A DNA stretch of 51,952 bases from Inhella sp. (GTDB taxonomy: Bacteria; Pseudomonadota; Gammaproteobacteria; Burkholderiales; Burkholderiaceae_C): assembly GCF_027532025.1 (NCBI RefSeq), contig NZ_JAPZSY010000008.1, forward strand, positions 1-51,952, read 5' to 3'. Below the pieces are notes generated by a model that saw nothing but the letters and a program-made list of their open reading frames with translations, had not been told where the DNA came from and did no database searches. The position numbers and the translations under genes were made by a program. Each line of letters begins with the position of its first letter. The stretch's first letter is position 1. Shown piece by piece: positions 51,372 to 51,952 of the stretch.

Positions 51372-51952
51372 GTTCGCCTGAAAACCAGGCCGGTCGCCTT
51401 TGTCCAATCGACTACCGCTACCGGCCGGAAGACATTGCCGCTGCGCCTACGCTGCCGGATCTTCAGGGGTTGGATGCGCTGTGGGTGGTCGGCGGCCTGT
51501 ACGGCAACCGTGAGGCGCTAGATGCTGTGCTGATCGCGTACAGCGCCGATCCATCTCCGCGCAAGGCCCTGGTATTCAACGGCGACTTCCATTGGTTCGA
51601 CGCTGACTCCGGATGGTTTGCCGACATCCAAGCCGAGGTCGATCGGCATTGGGCCACGCGTGGCAATGTCGAGACAGAGTTGGCGCGCCAAGGTGTTGGT
51701 GCGGCAGGCTGCGGCTGTGCCTATCCCGACGATGTGAGCGACGACACGGTGCAGTGCAGCAATCGGATCATTGAGCGCTTGCACGCCGTTGTGCCTAAAG
51801 ACGTCCGCCCCCGCTTAGCCGCCTTGCCCCGCTTCCTGCGTGCCGAGGTCGGAGGCGTGGGGGGGGGGGGGCGGGGAGGCGGGGGGCCCCCACCCGCCCC
51901 CCCGGGGGGTTGGGAGCACGCGCAGAGGGATTTTGGTGGGTGGGAAAAACAA
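51368..51952 (+). CDS. Metallophosphoesterase-like protein of the arsenosugar cluster (partial)
   Basis: Starting at ATG 51368 (ATGA overlap with the ATPase) the frame gives MSSPENQAGRLCPIDYRYRP, LWVVGGLYGNREALDAVL, LVFNGDFHWFDADSGWF, HWATRGNVETELARQ and GCGCAYPDDVSDDTVQCSNR. GDFHWFD, RGNVETEL and YGN resemble the metal-binding motifs of calcineurin-like phosphoesterases found in these clusters. The frame is reliable to about base 51858; after that the sequence becomes G-rich noise and the coding end is not seen. Confidence 0.78.
   Translation, partial: MSSPENQAGRLCPIDYRYRPEDIAAAPTLPDLQGLDALWVVGGLYGNREALDAVLIAYSADPSPRKALVFNGDFHWFDADSGWFADIQAEVDRHWATRGNVETELARQGVGAAGCGCAYPDDVSDDTVQCSNRIIERLHAVVPKDVRPRLAALPRFLRAEVGGVGGGGRGGGGPPPAPPGGWEHAQRDFGGWEKQ

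Noticed and set aside
51859-51871. G-run as a G-quadruplex or regulatory element
   Set aside because: It begins where a conserved protein family is interrupted and lies at the contig end, so a sequencing artefact is more likely.

Overview
The window is a high-GC chromosomal segment from a betaproteobacterium, most likely order Burkholderiales. The evidence is the gene order tuf / tRNA-Trp / secE / nusG / rplKAJL / rpoBC / str / S10 / spc / alpha, two tuf copies, ribosomal proteins of betaproteobacterial length (for example an S3 with a Gly/Arg/Pro-rich tail), and accessory genes common in that order. I cannot fix the genus. The last ~95 bases look like corrupted contig-end sequence.

Layout: 1-119 is the 3' end of a first tuf, then tRNA-Trp (135-210), secE, nusG, rplK, rplA, an L10-type leader, rplJ, rplL, rpoB and rpoC (to 12556), closed by a strong terminator. 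A convergent PIN-domain gene (12.6-13.1 kb) separates this block from the str operon rpsL-rpsG-fusA-tuf-rpsJ (13.2-18.0 kb). rpsJ is followed by a hairpin terminator and rplC has its own promoter, so the classical S10 operon is split after its first gene. rplC to rpsQ run to 23039 and end at a terminator. A peroxiredoxin gene sits between them and the spc operon (rplN to rpmJ, including secY and infA), which has its own promoter-like sequence. The alpha operon (rpsM, rpsK, rpsD, rpoA, rplQ) ends at 33041 and is followed by initiator tRNA-fMet.

From 33.5 kb the window becomes accessory: a host-attachment/baeRF-type protein, a helix-hairpin-helix protein resembling only the N-terminal part of family X DNA polymerase, a GtrB/ArnC-like GT2 plus ArnT-like GT39 pair (lipid-linked sugar transfer), a small lipoprotein, a cyclopropane fatty acid synthase-like methyltransferase, and a 0.56 kb gene-free island with short direct repeats.

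The most interesting part is 40.5-51.9 kb. On the minus strand lies an operon of an ECF sigma factor, a DUF1109/NrsF-type six-helix anti-sigma factor and a DUF3047 protein. Divergent from it is a ten-gene, tightly coupled plus-strand operon: ArsS-like radical SAM protein, a TVP38/DedA-like membrane domain fused to a mercuric-reductase-type flavoprotein, a DUF547 protein, two rSAM/selenodomain-associated (arsenosugar-type) glycosyltransferases, a SelD-associated type NDH-2-like flavoprotein, a PhnD/PhnE/PhnC-like ABC transporter and a metallophosphoesterase cut by the contig end. The divergent intergenic region carries two copies of the same two-block promoter motif, TGTAACC-16 nt-CGTATTG, one facing each operon. 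I infer one stress-responsive regulon in which a thiol-containing membrane anti-sigma factor releases a sigma factor that switches on its own operon and an arsenosugar-like (organoarsenic or related) biosynthesis and transport pathway. ArsM is not seen and may lie past the end.
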